DNA from: Chloroflexi bacterium OLB14
Lineage (GTDB): Bacteria > Chloroflexota > Anaerolineae > Anaerolineales > Villigracilaceae
Length of the DNA: 33,538 bases
NCBI GenBank assembly: GCA_001567105.1
Contig: LMZR01000023.1
Coordinates: 1-33,538, forward strand
Direction: 5' to 3'
The notes beneath the pieces are model-generated. The model was not told where the DNA came from. It saw nothing but the letters and a program-made list of their open reading frames with translations, and did not search any database. The position numbers and the translations under genes are program-made. Position 1 is the first letter of the stretch. Every line of letters begins with the position of its first letter. This document shows positions 7,849 through 16,006 of this stretch, in pieces.

Positions 7849-8311
7849 TTTTACGATTCTCGTTTTCTATCTCAACAATTTTATTCACTCTTCTTGCTAA
7901 TCGCTCGCCGCCTTCATCATTGCCTAAATAGCGAGCATTCAAAAAAGCAGGCACGAGGACTTTTGTCAGTTCAGGTCCAATCACGCGACCGCCTAAACAC
8001 AAAACATTCATATTATCGTGCATGACACCTTGTGAAGCGGAGTAAGTATCATGTGCAATGGAAGCATAGATACCTTTCATTTTGTTGGCGGCGATACATG
8101 CCCCAATTCCCGAACCGCAGACTAAAATTCCACGCTCTGCTTCACCAGATTGAATCTTTTCGCCAACTTTTTTTGCAAAGTCGGGGAAATCTACTGGCTC
8201 GGAATTAAATGTACCAACATCAATCACCTCATGCCCAAGGGTTTGGATTGAATCGATCACGGTTTGTTTTATCGGAAAACCTGCATGGTCACAACCGATT
8301 GCTATTTTCAT
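7844..8311 (-). CDS. rpiB: Ribose-5-phosphate isomerase B (RpiB/LacAB family)
   Basis: A 155-residue cytoplasmic enzyme that interconverts ribose-5-phosphate and ribulose-5-phosphate. The family motifs are complete: CDHAGFPIK at 7-15, the phosphate/anion loop GILVCGSGIGACIAANK with the catalytic-base Cys65, HDTYSASQGVMHDNMNVLCLGGRVIG with His98, and a basic C-terminal tail. AAGGTG lies six bases before the ATG. It sits between transketolase and the transaldolase-isomerase fusion on the same strand, completing a pentose-phosphate set. A lone allose-6-phosphate isomerase role is less likely in this context. Confidence 0.95.
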   Translation of the reverse strand: MKIAIGCDHAGFPIKQTVIDSIQTLGHEVIDVGTFNSEPVDFPDFAKKVGEKIQSGEAERGILVCGSGIGACIAANKMKGIYASIAHDTYSASQGVMHDNMNVLCLGGRVIGPELTKVLVPAFLNARYLGNDEGGERLARRVNKIVEIENENRKT

Positions 8312-8350
8312 AATTCACCTTTTTTCACCACAAAGAGTTAATTCAAAAGA

Positions 8351-8419
8351 ATCCGCTAATTTTCGCTAATCAACGCGAATTGATGTTTGATTAGCGAAAA
8401 TTCGTGAAGATTAGCGGAT
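8351..8419. repeat. Nested palindromic intergenic repeat, copy 2
   Basis: Inner arms AATTTTCGCTAATCAA (8358-8373) and TTGATTAGCGAAAATT (8387-8402) are perfect 16-base complements. Outer arms ATCCGCTAAT (8351-8360) and ATTAGCGGAT (8410-8419) are also perfect. The left arms share three bases, so the element can fold in two alternative ways. The centre matches copy 1 at 5026-5091. It lies in the tkt-rpiB gap. Confidence 0.75.
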
Positions 8420-8424
8420 AAAAA

Positions 8425-8451
8425 ACTTTGTGACCTTTGTGCCTTTGTGTT
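8425..8451. repeat. CTTTGTG tandem-like repeat
   Basis: CTTTGTG occurs three times in 24 bases (CTTTGTGAC, CTTTGTGC, CTTTGTGTT), ending at the transketolase stop. The complementary word CACAAAG occurs at 8328-8334 on the other side of the nested palindrome, so the whole gap 8327-8450 behaves as one larger inverted structure. Confidence 0.5.
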
Positions 8452-10427
8452 TAAAGATTTTTTGCTCTTGCAACAACATTCTCAACTGTAAAACCTAAAT
8501 GCTCAAAAATCACTTTATACGGAGCAGATGCGCCATAACGTTCAATCGAAATCACCGATTTAGCATAGCGTTCCCAGCCCATGCCAGAACCTGCTTCAAC
8601 TGCTAATCTTTTTTGAATATCTTTTGGCAAAACAGATTCTTTATAAACATCATCTTGTTTTTCAAACAATTCCCAACTTGGGAAAGATACCACACGCACG
8701 CCTTTGCCTTCATCCGCAAGTTTTTGAGCAGACTCCATAATCAAACTCACTTCAGAACCTGATGCCATCAAAATAATTTCTGGCTTTCCAAAATCTTTCA
8801 AAACATAAGCACCTTTTTCAACCTGATTTTTATTTGATGTTTCAAAAGTCGGCACGTTCTGACGAGTCAATGCTAACACTGTCGGTGCATGTTTATTTTC
8901 GATAGCAACTTTCCAAGCCCCAGCAGTTTCATTTGCATCAGCAGGGCGAATGACAGTTAAGTTTGGAATTAAACGCAATGACATCAAATGTTCAATCGGT
9001 TGATGCGTTGGTCCATCTTCACCAAGCCCAACACTATCATGTGTAAAAATAAAAATACTTGGGTAATGTGATAACGCCGCCAAACGAATAGCAGGTCTCA
9101 TATAATCTGCAAAGACTAAAAATGTTCCGCCATAAGGAATAATTCCAGCACCAAACACAGCCATACCATTTAATATCGAACCCATAGCATGTTCACGCAC
9201 ACCGAAATGGAAATTTCTACCAGCAAAAGAATCTTTTTGAAACGCAGGGCTTCCATCAATTTTTGTGTTGTTCGATGGTGCTAAATCTGCCGAGCCACCA
9301 ATCAATTCAGGCAAACGGCTCGCCAATGCATTAATCACTTTGCCCGAAGCCGCACGCGTTGCCATACCTTTTGCATCGGCAGGGAAATTCGGCAAGGCTT
9401 CATCCCAATCTTTTGGCAAATCACCATTCAAACGGCGTTGCAATTCACTGCCCAACGCAGGATGAATTCTTTTATATGCTTCAAAACGCATTTTCCAATC
9501 GGCTTCGAGTTCACGTCCTTTTTCAACTGCTTGACGATAAAATTCTAAAACATCTTCTGGGATGAAGAACTTCGCTTCTTTATCCCACCCCAAGTTGGTT
9601 TTTGCTGCGGATAATTCATCTTCACCCAAAGGTTCGCCGTGTGCCTTTTGCGTACCCTGACGATTCGGTGCCCCATAACCAATAATTGTTTTGCACATAA
9701 TTAATGATGGACGTGAATCTAATTTTGCTTCTTTGATGGCTTTATCAATGGCTTCAACATCGTTGCCATCTTCCACTCTTAATACTTGCCAGCCATAAGC
9801 ACGGAAACGAACTGCTCTATCTTCTGTAAATGCTAAATCAGTGGAGCCATCAATTGAAATATTGTTATCGTCATAAAGATAAATCAATCTACCTAACGAT
9901 AAATGCCCAGCCAATGAAGCCGCTTCAGATGCAACGCCTTCCATTAAATCACCATCGGTCACAATGGCATATATAAATGGATCAATCATGTCATGCCCGC
10001 GTTGATTAAACGTAGCCGCAAGATGTGAAGCCGCAATTGCCATGCCAACTCCATTTGCAAAGCCTTGACCCAAAGGTCCAGTTGTCACTTCAACTCCAGG
10101 TGTTAATCCATATTCAGGATGACCTGGCGTAATACTGCCCCATTGACGAAAATTTTTAATCTCATCAAGTGACACGTCATACCCCGTCAGATGCAAAAGA
10201 GAGTATAAGAGCATTGACCCATGCCCACCCGAGAGAATGAAGCGGTCTCTTCCTATCCATTTTGGGTTACGCGGGCTATGTCGCAAGTGACGAGTCCAAA
10301 TCGTATAAGCCATGGCCGCACCGCCCATCGGCAAACCAGGATGGCCAGAATTTGCCTTTTGCACAGCATCAGCCGAAAGAAAACGTAAAGTATTTATTGC
10401 GCGAGTTTCGAGAGTTTGATTTGTCAT
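8451..10427 (-). CDS. tkt: Transketolase
   Basis: A 658-residue full-length, thiamine-diphosphate-dependent enzyme that moves two-carbon ketol units between pentose-phosphate sugars. Visible landmarks are [17 protein letters not shown] (His29), [16 protein letters not shown], the TPP/Mg motif [20 protein letters not shown] ending in DDNNISIDG, the pyrimidine-domain segment [15 protein letters not shown], and the C-terminal [14 protein letters not shown]. It is the first gene of the run with rpiB (139-base gap) and tal-pgi. The ATG at 10427 has AGGTGG only about 12 bases upstream, longer than usual spacing. The reading frame is intact, unlike tal-pgi. Confidence 0.97.
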   Translation of the reverse strand: MTNQTLETRAINTLRFLSADAVQKANSGHPGLPMGGAAMAYTIWTRHLRHSPRNPKWIGRDRFILSGGHGSMLLYSLLHLTGYDVSLDEIKNFRQWGSITPGHPEYGLTPGVEVTTGPLGQGFANGVGMAIAASHLAATFNQRGHDMIDPFIYAIVTDGDLMEGVASEAASLAGHLSLGRLIYLYDDNNISIDGSTDLAFTEDRAVRFRAYGWQVLRVEDGNDVEAIDKAIKEAKLDSRPSLIMCKTIIGYGAPNRQGTQKAHGEPLGEDELSAAKTNLGWDKEAKFFIPEDVLEFYRQAVEKGRELEADWKMRFEAYKRIHPALGSELQRRLNGDLPKDWDEALPNFPADAKGMATRAASGKVINALASRLPELIGGSADLAPSNNTKIDGSPAFQKDSFAGRNFHFGVREHAMGSILNGMAVFGAGIIPYGGTFLVFADYMRPAIRLAALSHYPSIFIFTHDSVGLGEDGPTHQPIEHLMSLRLIPNLTVIRPADANETAGAWKVAIENKHAPTVLALTRQNVPTFETSNKNQVEKGAYVLKDFGKPEIILMASGSEVSLIMESAQKLADEGKGVRVVSFPSWELFEKQDDVYKESVLPKDIQKRLAVEAGSGMGWERYAKSVISIERYGASAPYKVIFEHLGFTVENVVARAKNL

Positions 10428-10481
10428 TTTTTTATTGTACCACCTAGGTAAATTGAATATCGTTATGTGCAGTGTAAGTAA

Positions 10482-11231
10482 TTAATATTTTTCTTTTAAT
10501 TCACTAACAGGCAAAAAGATTTTTCCTTCTTGCTCATTGCCAATTGATAAAGTTTGGTCAGGTTTATTGACCACAAGCCAAGCAGTATATGCCGCCACTA
10601 GTGCGTTGAGTTGTTCTGGTGTATATAATAATTCATAGGGCCAGATACCCTTCATCATTTTGTGACGGGTAATTTCTTCAAAAAAATCCATTGGGTCTTT
10701 AATTCGAACTCCATGTTCATATAAAATCAATTGACGTTGGATTCTTCCTTCTATAGTTGATTTTGACAGTGGGACACCTCCTGCTAAGCAACAGAAACTG
10801 GCGTGTGGTTGTGTCTCAAGGTATTGGTAAGGTGGAGATTCGTTCGTATATTTCTTAAATCCCATTTCCTCTAATTTTCGATAGAGCAAAAAGCCCATTC
10901 GCAAAGAACTTGAACACTTTTGTTCATCCGAAGGAGTGCCTAAAATTTTAATACCGTGTTTTTGTAGTTGATATTCTGCTAAACGAAATTCTGTTTTTTT
11001 TGCTTTCTTTGTTATTGATATTTTTTCAGCAACCAATCCATGACTAACATTTGCTGGAGAATTAATCGCCACAGTTGCCATTTGTTGCCCTGCTACAAGT
11101 GCAGAAATATCGCCAAGGTCTCCTTGCCCTAAAGCAACAAGGTTTAAGTTTTTATCTAAAAGTGTATAGATAAAGTGTTTATTGGAAGAATTTAGGTTAA
11201 TGCCAACAAAGGCTGTGTCTGTGAAAAGCAT
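10482..11231 (-). CDS. DUF429 family protein (predicted RNase H-like fold)
   Basis: A 249-residue protein with the DUF429 layout: an N-terminal strand with FVGINL, the acidic/serine segment AINSPANVSHGLVAEK at about 56-71, a FRLAEYQL-x-GI-x-ILGTPS stretch, an aromatic ETQPHASFCCLAGG block, and the terminal IEGRIQRQLILYEHG plus NALVAAYTAWLV. The family has a predicted nuclease-like fold but no proven activity. It is transcribed divergently from tlpA. A clear -10 box lies 33 bases upstream. It lies just upstream of tkt on the same strand (54 bases between the two coding regions), with no evident functional link. Confidence 0.8.
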   Translation of the reverse strand: MLFTDTAFVGINLNSSNKHFIYTLLDKNLNLVALGQGDLGDISALVAGQQMATVAINSPANVSHGLVAEKISITKKAKKTEFRLAEYQLQKHGIKILGTPSDEQKCSSSLRMGFLLYRKLEEMGFKKYTNESPPYQYLETQPHASFCCLAGGVPLSKSTIEGRIQRQLILYEHGVRIKDPMDFFEEITRHKMMKGIWPYELLYTPEQLNALVAAYTAWLVVNKPDQTLSIGNEQEGKIFLPVSELKEKY

Positions 11232-11263
11232 AGGCAGGGAAGTTTATCTTTGTTCTTTTGCAA

Positions 11264-11269
11264 ATTATA
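11264..11269 (-). promoter_or_regulatory. Probable -10 box for the DUF429 gene
   Basis: A perfect TATAAT on the minus strand would place the transcription start about 25 bases before the ATG at 11231. No convincing -35 hexamer is visible 16-18 bases upstream. Confidence 0.4.
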
Positions 11270-11412
11270 CGGCGAAATCGCTGTATAAACCATAGTACGA
11301 TAGTATAAATAGCGGCGAACTCAGAAATTGGTACTTGTAAGAATTACACAGGTCACCGCAACAATGTAGAGAGTTACCTGCCATTAATTTTCTTGCAACA
11401 AATTACCTTCAA

Positions 11413-11947
11413 ATGACAAAAACACAAAGATTTATTTTATATGCTTTCATCTTAGCCTTCGGCATCGTGTGGATTAATTTCTCAGCAGATTCAAACAAAG
11501 CATCTACTGCAATTGCTCCACAAGAAGGCTTCATTGCGCCAGATTTTAACCTCAGCACTCTTGCAGGGGAAACTTTCACACTTTCCTCACTAAAAGGTCA
11601 AGCTATTATCATCAACCTATGGGCAACATGGTGCCCGCCTTGTCGTGCTGAAATGCCCGCCATGCAAAAAATTATATGAGGAATATAAAAATCAAGGCTT
11701 AATTATCTTAGCAGTTAATATGACCTACCAAGACACTTCACCTGACATTGCTCCATTTATAAACAAATACGGATTAACCTTTCCAATCTTATTAGATGAA
11801 ACAGGTGAAATAGCACACCTATATCAATTAAATTCTTTACCTTCATCCTACTTTATCAACCGCGCAGGCATCATCAGCGAAGTTGTTATCGGTGGACCAA
11901 TGTCTGAAGCCTTACTGCGTACTCGCATTGAAAAAATCCTCCAATAA
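11413..11947 (+). CDS. Membrane-anchored TlpA-like thiol-disulfide oxidoreductase (one-base frameshift)
   Basis: An N-terminal anchor (about residues 7-23) is followed by a thioredoxin-fold redoxin domain: APDFNLSTLAGETFTLSSLKG, then the active site WATWCPPCRAEMP with Cys74 and Cys77. The frame ends at 11679 after MQKII, and the domain resumes in another frame with LYEEYKNQGLIILAVN through to GGPMSEALLRTRIEKIL. Removing one A from the A6 run at 11666-11671 gives one 177-residue protein with no gap. TlpA proteins reduce extracytoplasmic disulfides or maturing c-type cytochromes. The Lgt-like gene starts 5 bases after the stop, so the two are probably translated together. Confidence 0.88.
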
Positions 11948-11952
11948 AAACT

Positions 11953-12681
11953 ATGCTTGATTCATTTCGTTCTCTTTTCGCCCCACCTCGTCACTTAATC
12001 CTATTCGTCTTAGCCATGTGGCTCGGAGTTGCACTCGCAGAAAAACGAGCCTTAAAATACAACATTAGCAAAGATCAACTCAACAATATATTTTTTTACA
12101 GCCTATTAGGTTTTATTATTGGCGGTCGGCTTTCATTTGTTCTTCAAAATATTTCTGCTTTTATTCAAAGCCCGTTAAGTATCTTCTCTAACAATCTAGA
12201 CGTTTTCGATATATTAGGCGGTGTGGCTACCTTCTTAATTTTGTTAATCACCTTCTCGCAACGCTATCAAGTTAAATTTTGGTCGTTATTAGATGCCCTA
12301 ACGCCTTGTTTTGCAATTATCAGCATCGGACTAGGATTAAGTAACCTAGCCTCAGGTGCCGCCTTTGGGTTGCCAACAGATCTCGCTTGGAGCATCCAAC
12401 TATGGAATGCAAATCGCCATCCAACCCAAATCTACCAAACTATCGCTTCGTTTCTAATTTTTATTTGGATCTGGCTACAAAAACACAACCTCCCCTCAGG
12501 CATTCTTTTTCTCATATTTATATCACTCACCACATTAGCTCAATTTGTTATTGGGGCATTTCGAGCTGATTACACCATTATGTTCAACGGCATCAAACAA
12601 GAACAGCTATATACTTTTATCCTACTAATTATTAGCTTTCTCCTCATCGAAATAAGATTAAAAAATAAACCTGCTCAATAA
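11953..12681 (+). CDS. Lgt-like membrane protein with altered conserved Lgt residues
   Basis: A 242-residue polytopic membrane protein of the prolipoprotein diacylglyceryl transferase family. It keeps the RxSFVL strand, the DxLGG segment, a motif-like stretch ISIGLGLSNLASGAAFGLPT and the RHPTQIYQ motif (155-162). Compared with the Lgt signature G-R-x-x-N-F-x-x-x-E-x-x-G, Asn131 is kept but the arginine aligns with Gly128 and the glutamate with Ala136. The histidine expected before GG in the upstream loop is also absent. It may not modify lipoproteins. It follows tlpA after 5 bases, a pairing that suggests a redox-linked membrane role. A bidirectional terminator hairpin overlaps its stop codon. 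Confidence 0.75.
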   Translation: MLDSFRSLFAPPRHLILFVLAMWLGVALAEKRALKYNISKDQLNNIFFYSLLGFIIGGRLSFVLQNISAFIQSPLSIFSNNLDVFDILGGVATFLILLITFSQRYQVKFWSLLDALTPCFAIISIGLGLSNLASGAAFGLPTDLAWSIQLWNANRHPTQIYQTIASFLIFIWIWLQKHNLPSGILFLIFISLTTLAQFVIGAFRADYTIMFNGIKQEQLYTFILLIISFLLIEIRLKNKPAQ

Positions 12682-12700
12682 CTAATTGAGCAGGTTTATT
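12664..12700. terminator. Bidirectional terminator between the Lgt-like gene and hpf
   Basis: Arms 12664-12679 and 12685-12700 pair perfectly over 16 bases around the loop AACTA; the core is CCTGCTCAAT/ATTGAGCAGG. The Lgt-like stop codon lies in the stem. On the minus strand the stem is followed by a T-rich tail (TTTATTTTTTAA), so it best serves hpf; the plus strand has a weaker T-tract. It lies between convergent genes. Confidence 0.8.
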
Positions 12701-12704
12701 CATT

Positions 12705-13268
12705 CTATCCAAGTTCAGGTTCAATCAACCCATAACTTCCATTTCTGCGACGGTACAACACATTCATCTTTCCAGTCTCCGCATTATAGAAGACGAAGAA
12801 ATTATCATGCCCTAAATCTCGCATTTGGATAAGTGCCTCATCTTCTGTCATCGGATACATCGTAAATTTCTTACGCTTCGCAAATAACGGCGAAAGTTGA
12901 CCTGTATCTTCATCTATGATCTCTTCGGCAACCTCTGCGGCTGACCTGCCATCACCACGCCCATGATAGTGCTTGCCTTTATGGCGTTCAATTTGGCGTT
13001 GCATATTGTCAAAAGCCGCATCAAAAGCCGAAAGTACTTCATCAGCCCGCACCTCCGAACGAAGCGTTACGCCTTTTCCATACACCATAATCTCAGCCAC
13101 ATTTCTATCTTTCACATCACGTGCCGCCTTATAGTGTGAAAGTTGTACGCGCGCCTCATCAATAGCAAGTAAGTAATGATCTAAATTCCCAGCCTTTTTA
13201 TTCACATGTTCTTTAATTTTCTCAGTCAAACGGATATTAACGGTTTGGATTTCAACTTTGTTTGCCAT
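12705..13268 (-). CDS. hpf: Ribosome hibernation-promoting factor, long form
   Basis: A 187-residue protein with two domains. Residues 1-105 form the ribosome-binding S30AE/YfiA fold (VEIQTVNIRLTEKIKEHV, VRADEVLSAFDAAFDNMQRQIERHKGK). Residues 132-187 form the dimerisation domain (KKFTMYPMTEDEALIQMRDL, GHDNFFVFYNAETGKMNVLYRR). Long HPF joins two 70S ribosomes into inactive 100S particles in starvation. AGGAG lies seven bases before the ATG. It follows comF by 39 bases and ends at a strong hairpin, so it is the last gene of the minus-strand chain. Confidence 0.95.
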   Translation of the reverse strand: MANKVEIQTVNIRLTEKIKEHVNKKAGNLDHYLLAIDEARVQLSHYKAARDVKDRNVAEIMVYGKGVTLRSEVRADEVLSAFDAAFDNMQRQIERHKGKHYHGRGDGRSAAEVAEEIIDEDTGQLSPLFAKRKKFTMYPMTEDEALIQMRDLGHDNFFVFYNAETGKMNVLYRRRNGSYGLIEPELG

Positions 13269-13307
13269 ATTATTCTCCTATCTATTAATATATACGGTTT
13301 TAAAGCT

Positions 13308-14018
13308 TTAGTGTTGCAAAGCTCGTGCTACCGTCAAAGCATACACATTTTCTGCACCAGCCTGATACAAAGACTCAGCAACAGCCGATAACGTAGAACC
13401 CGTTGTAGATACATCATCCATAATCAAGATATTTTTACGCCTCACACCTGCTCCAGCTTGAAACGCTCCTTCAACATTTTTCCTACGTTCTGTTTTGGTC
13501 AAGCCAACTTGTGTGCGAGTTTCCTTTTTGCGAATCAACTCATTTGGAGCATACTTCACCTTTAGCCCAAGCGCTAGTGGCTTGGCAATCATCACCACTT
13601 GGTTATATCCTCTATGCTTCATTCTATCTTTTCCCAATGGTGTTGGAATAATCATATCAACCTGCCAATTTAATCCCTGCACAAACGGCAACATGTGAAA
13701 TGCAATCGCATCTCCCATAGACATATCTTTCCGGTACTTCAATTTATGCAAAGCATGTCGAATCGGGTCTTCAAAAATTGTCCATGCTCTTAACATATGA
13801 AAATGCGGCTTATCAATCAGGCAGGTTTTGCAAGTGCCAACCTGTTCCTGTGGTAAGCCACATTTATCACATACTATTCCATCTAATATTTTCAATTTAC
13901 TTTGGCAATCCTCGCACCACCGAGCGCCGACCTTTTCACACCCTCCACATGTAGGCGGGAAGAGAAAATCCAATCCGTTCCACAAAGAACGATATAAAGT
14001 ATATTTCCAATTCGTCAA
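13308..14018 (-). CDS. comF: ComF family phosphoribosyltransferase-like competence protein
   Basis: A 236-residue protein with an N-terminal zinc-binding region made of four Cys pairs (24/27, 35/38, 50/53, 63/66) and a C-terminal PRTase fold. The latter contains GKDRMKHRGYNQVVMIAK and the PRPP loop ILIMDDVSTTGST (197-209). ComF acts in the cytoplasm with ComFA-like helicases during DNA uptake in Firmicutes. The start is TTG at 14018, supported by TGAGG six bases upstream. It lies 35 bases downstream of tadC on the same strand, which suggests co-transcription with the pilus genes. Confidence 0.92.
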   Translation of the reverse strand: MTNWKYTLYRSLWNGLDFLFPPTCGGCEKVGARWCEDCQSKLKILDGIVCDKCGLPQEQVGTCKTCLIDKPHFHMLRAWTIFEDPIRHALHKLKYRKDMSMGDAIAFHMLPFVQGLNWQVDMIIPTPLGKDRMKHRGYNQVVMIAKPLALGLKVKYAPNELIRKKETRTQVGLTKTERRKNVEGAFQAGAGVRRKNILIMDDVSTTGSTLSAVAESLYQAGAENVYALTVARALQH

Positions 14019-14053
14019 ATCTGCCTCACACGAAATACGCGCTTACAGAAAAG

Positions 14054-15019
14054 TTAATTACCTAAAAATGGTCCAAACGCACCTGCAATTTGAAATGCAG
14101 CAGGTGCCATCAAAATAATCATAATAGAAGGGAAGGTCAATAACGCCATAGGGATAATCATCTTGACTGGAGCTTGGTGCGCTAGCTCTTCTGCGCGCTG
14201 GCGACGCTTAACGCGCATTTGGTCAGATTGAATACGTAACACTTTTGCCAAACTAACACCAAGTGCTTGGCTTTGAATCACTGCCGCGACAAAGCTTGTC
14301 AGTTCAGGTAGCCCGACCCGGCTTTCCATATCGCGCAAAGCTTCTCTTTGTGTTTTGCCTAATTGAACTTCTCGAATACAACGACCAAATAAAATTGAAA
14401 GTTCATTTTCCCATTTTTCTGCCACTTTAGCCATAGCCGCTTCAAAACCTAACCCAGCTTCCACGCAAATGGTCAACAAATCGAGCGCATCTGGCATGGC
14501 TTTTCGTACTTCATTTTGACGACGGTCAATACGACTTTGAAGCCATAATTGGGGGAAAAAGAATCCCAGCACAGTAAAAATACCTACAGTTAATACAATT
14601 CTCCCAAATGGCCAATTCACACTTGGCAAGTTGGAAATTAGCAGCAGTAGACCACCAAAAACACCAGCACCTACAAAGCGAGTTGCCAAAAAAGTAGAAG
14701 CGTCAATTCGACCGGGGTTTCCCCCTAATTCCAATTTCCGCGTAGTTTCTTGCAATAACTTTTCAGGCGTAAAACGAGTTGATATATCACCAATTCTTCG
14801 AATAATAGGAAGAACTACACGCTCCATAAATGGTTGCTGGAGTTCAATATCTTCCAGCGAAACCTTTTCACCGCGCTGGGTTGCTTCTGCAAGGCGTGCT
14901 AATACAGGGTCACCCTCTTCGCCTCTCGCTTGACGGGCAAATTTTGCACCGACAAAAATCAGCGCTCCAGCACCGCCAATAATCACAATTGCAATAATGA
15001 CGCCTATTAATATATTCAC
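14054..15019 (-). CDS. tadC: TadC-type type II secretion F-domain pilus platform protein
   Basis: A 321-residue inner-membrane protein with an N-terminal membrane helix (2-24), two central helices (about 110-155), the T2SSF cytoplasmic domain (EVRKAMPDALDLLTICVEAG, GLPELTSFVAAVIQSQALGV, RAEELAHQAPVKMIIPMAL) and a C-terminal hydrophobic pair. With TadB it forms the platform that couples the CpaF ATPase to Flp pilin assembly. The start is GTG at 15019: the overlapping ATG is followed at once by TGA. AGAGGTG in the tadB 3' end acts as ribosome-binding site, so the pair is translationally coupled. Confidence 0.93.
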   Translation of the reverse strand: MNILIGVIIAIVIIGGAGALIFVGAKFARQARGEEGDPVLARLAEATQRGEKVSLEDIELQQPFMERVVLPIIRRIGDISTRFTPEKLLQETTRKLELGGNPGRIDASTFLATRFVGAGVFGGLLLLISNLPSVNWPFGRIVLTVGIFTVLGFFFPQLWLQSRIDRRQNEVRKAMPDALDLLTICVEAGLGFEAAMAKVAEKWENELSILFGRCIREVQLGKTQREALRDMESRVGLPELTSFVAAVIQSQALGVSLAKVLRIQSDQMRVKRRQRAEELAHQAPVKMIIPMALLTFPSIMIILMAPAAFQIAGAFGPFLGN

Positions 15020-15020
15020 A

Positions 15021-15977
15021 TTACACCTCTATAGCCGCAATTCGCATCATCACAAAGTAACCTGAAAAGATTAAGGATAATACACAGCAAATAATCAACC
15101 CAGCAATTAACATGCCACGATCTGTAACAGACAACAAATATTCAGGGTTTAGAAACCAAAGGATGAGAGTGAGAAAAAATGGAATTAAAGATAAAACAGT
15201 TCCAGAGGTACGTACCTGAGCAGTTAAAACGCGCACCTCACCTTTAATCCGAACACGCTCACGAATTGTAAAAGATATATTATCTAAAATTTCAGATAAA
15301 TTACCACCAACTTCACGTTGCACATTAATGGCTGTAACTACGAAATCAAGATCGTCACTAGGAATACGCCGTAGCAAATTATCTAGTGCTTTTTCCATTG
15401 GAATACCAATCTGCATTTCTTGAACCACACGCTTAAACTCATCATTAATAGGAGAAGGCAATTCTTTGCTAACTGCCTCCATTGCCTGCATAGTTGAATA
15501 CCCTGCCCGCAACCCATTTACCATTAAGTTAAGCATATCTGGCAATTGGTCATTAAATTTCTGTAAGCGTTTACGTTGTTGTCCTTTAACATAAAACCGT
15601 GGAGCAAGCAATCCAATAACAGCACCGATCATAGCTGAAATAGGGTGGCGGTTTCCAAAAAACCAAGCAAATAGAGCAAAAATAAATACACTTGCAACAA
15701 TAACAACGAGATATTCTGCAACTTTCAGCTTAAGATCTGCACGTGCAAGTTGCTTTGCAATTCCATCCCCCAAGGATGTTTTCTCGACTCGTTTAGAAAC
15801 CCAATTTGTAAGCACATATTTTTGAGCTTCATTATCTACATCTTTTTTACCACCATCATCAATATATTGGCTTAAACGTTCCTCGACAAGCGCACGATCA
15901 CTATTTGAAGAAATAACAACACCAATAATCAACAATATGATTAAGATGATGCCGCCAATAACAATAATCCAAGCCAT
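15021..15977 (-). CDS. tadB: TadB-type type II secretion F-domain pilus platform protein
   Basis: A 318-residue membrane protein: N-terminal helix (3-23), a helix pair near 88-125, the T2SSF domain (FNDQLPDMLNLMVNGLRAGY, DLDFVVTAINVQREVGGNLS, IRERVRIKGEVRVLTAQVR) and two C-terminal helices. It is the partner platform subunit to TadC. GAAAGGATC precedes the ATG. It is 29 bases downstream of cpaF and one base from tadC, the conserved Tad order. Confidence 0.93.
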   Translation of the reverse strand: MAWIIVIGGIILIILLIIGVVISSNSDRALVEERLSQYIDDGGKKDVDNEAQKYVLTNWVSKRVEKTSLGDGIAKQLARADLKLKVAEYLVVIVASVFIFALFAWFFGNRHPISAMIGAVIGLLAPRFYVKGQQRKRLQKFNDQLPDMLNLMVNGLRAGYSTMQAMEAVSKELPSPINDEFKRVVQEMQIGIPMEKALDNLLRRIPSDDLDFVVTAINVQREVGGNLSEILDNISFTIRERVRIKGEVRVLTAQVRTSGTVLSLIPFFLTLILWFLNPEYLLSVTDRGMLIAGLIICCVLSLIFSGYFVMMRIAAIEV

Positions 15978-16006
15978 GTGATCCTTTCAAAACCTAAAAC
16001 AAAATA

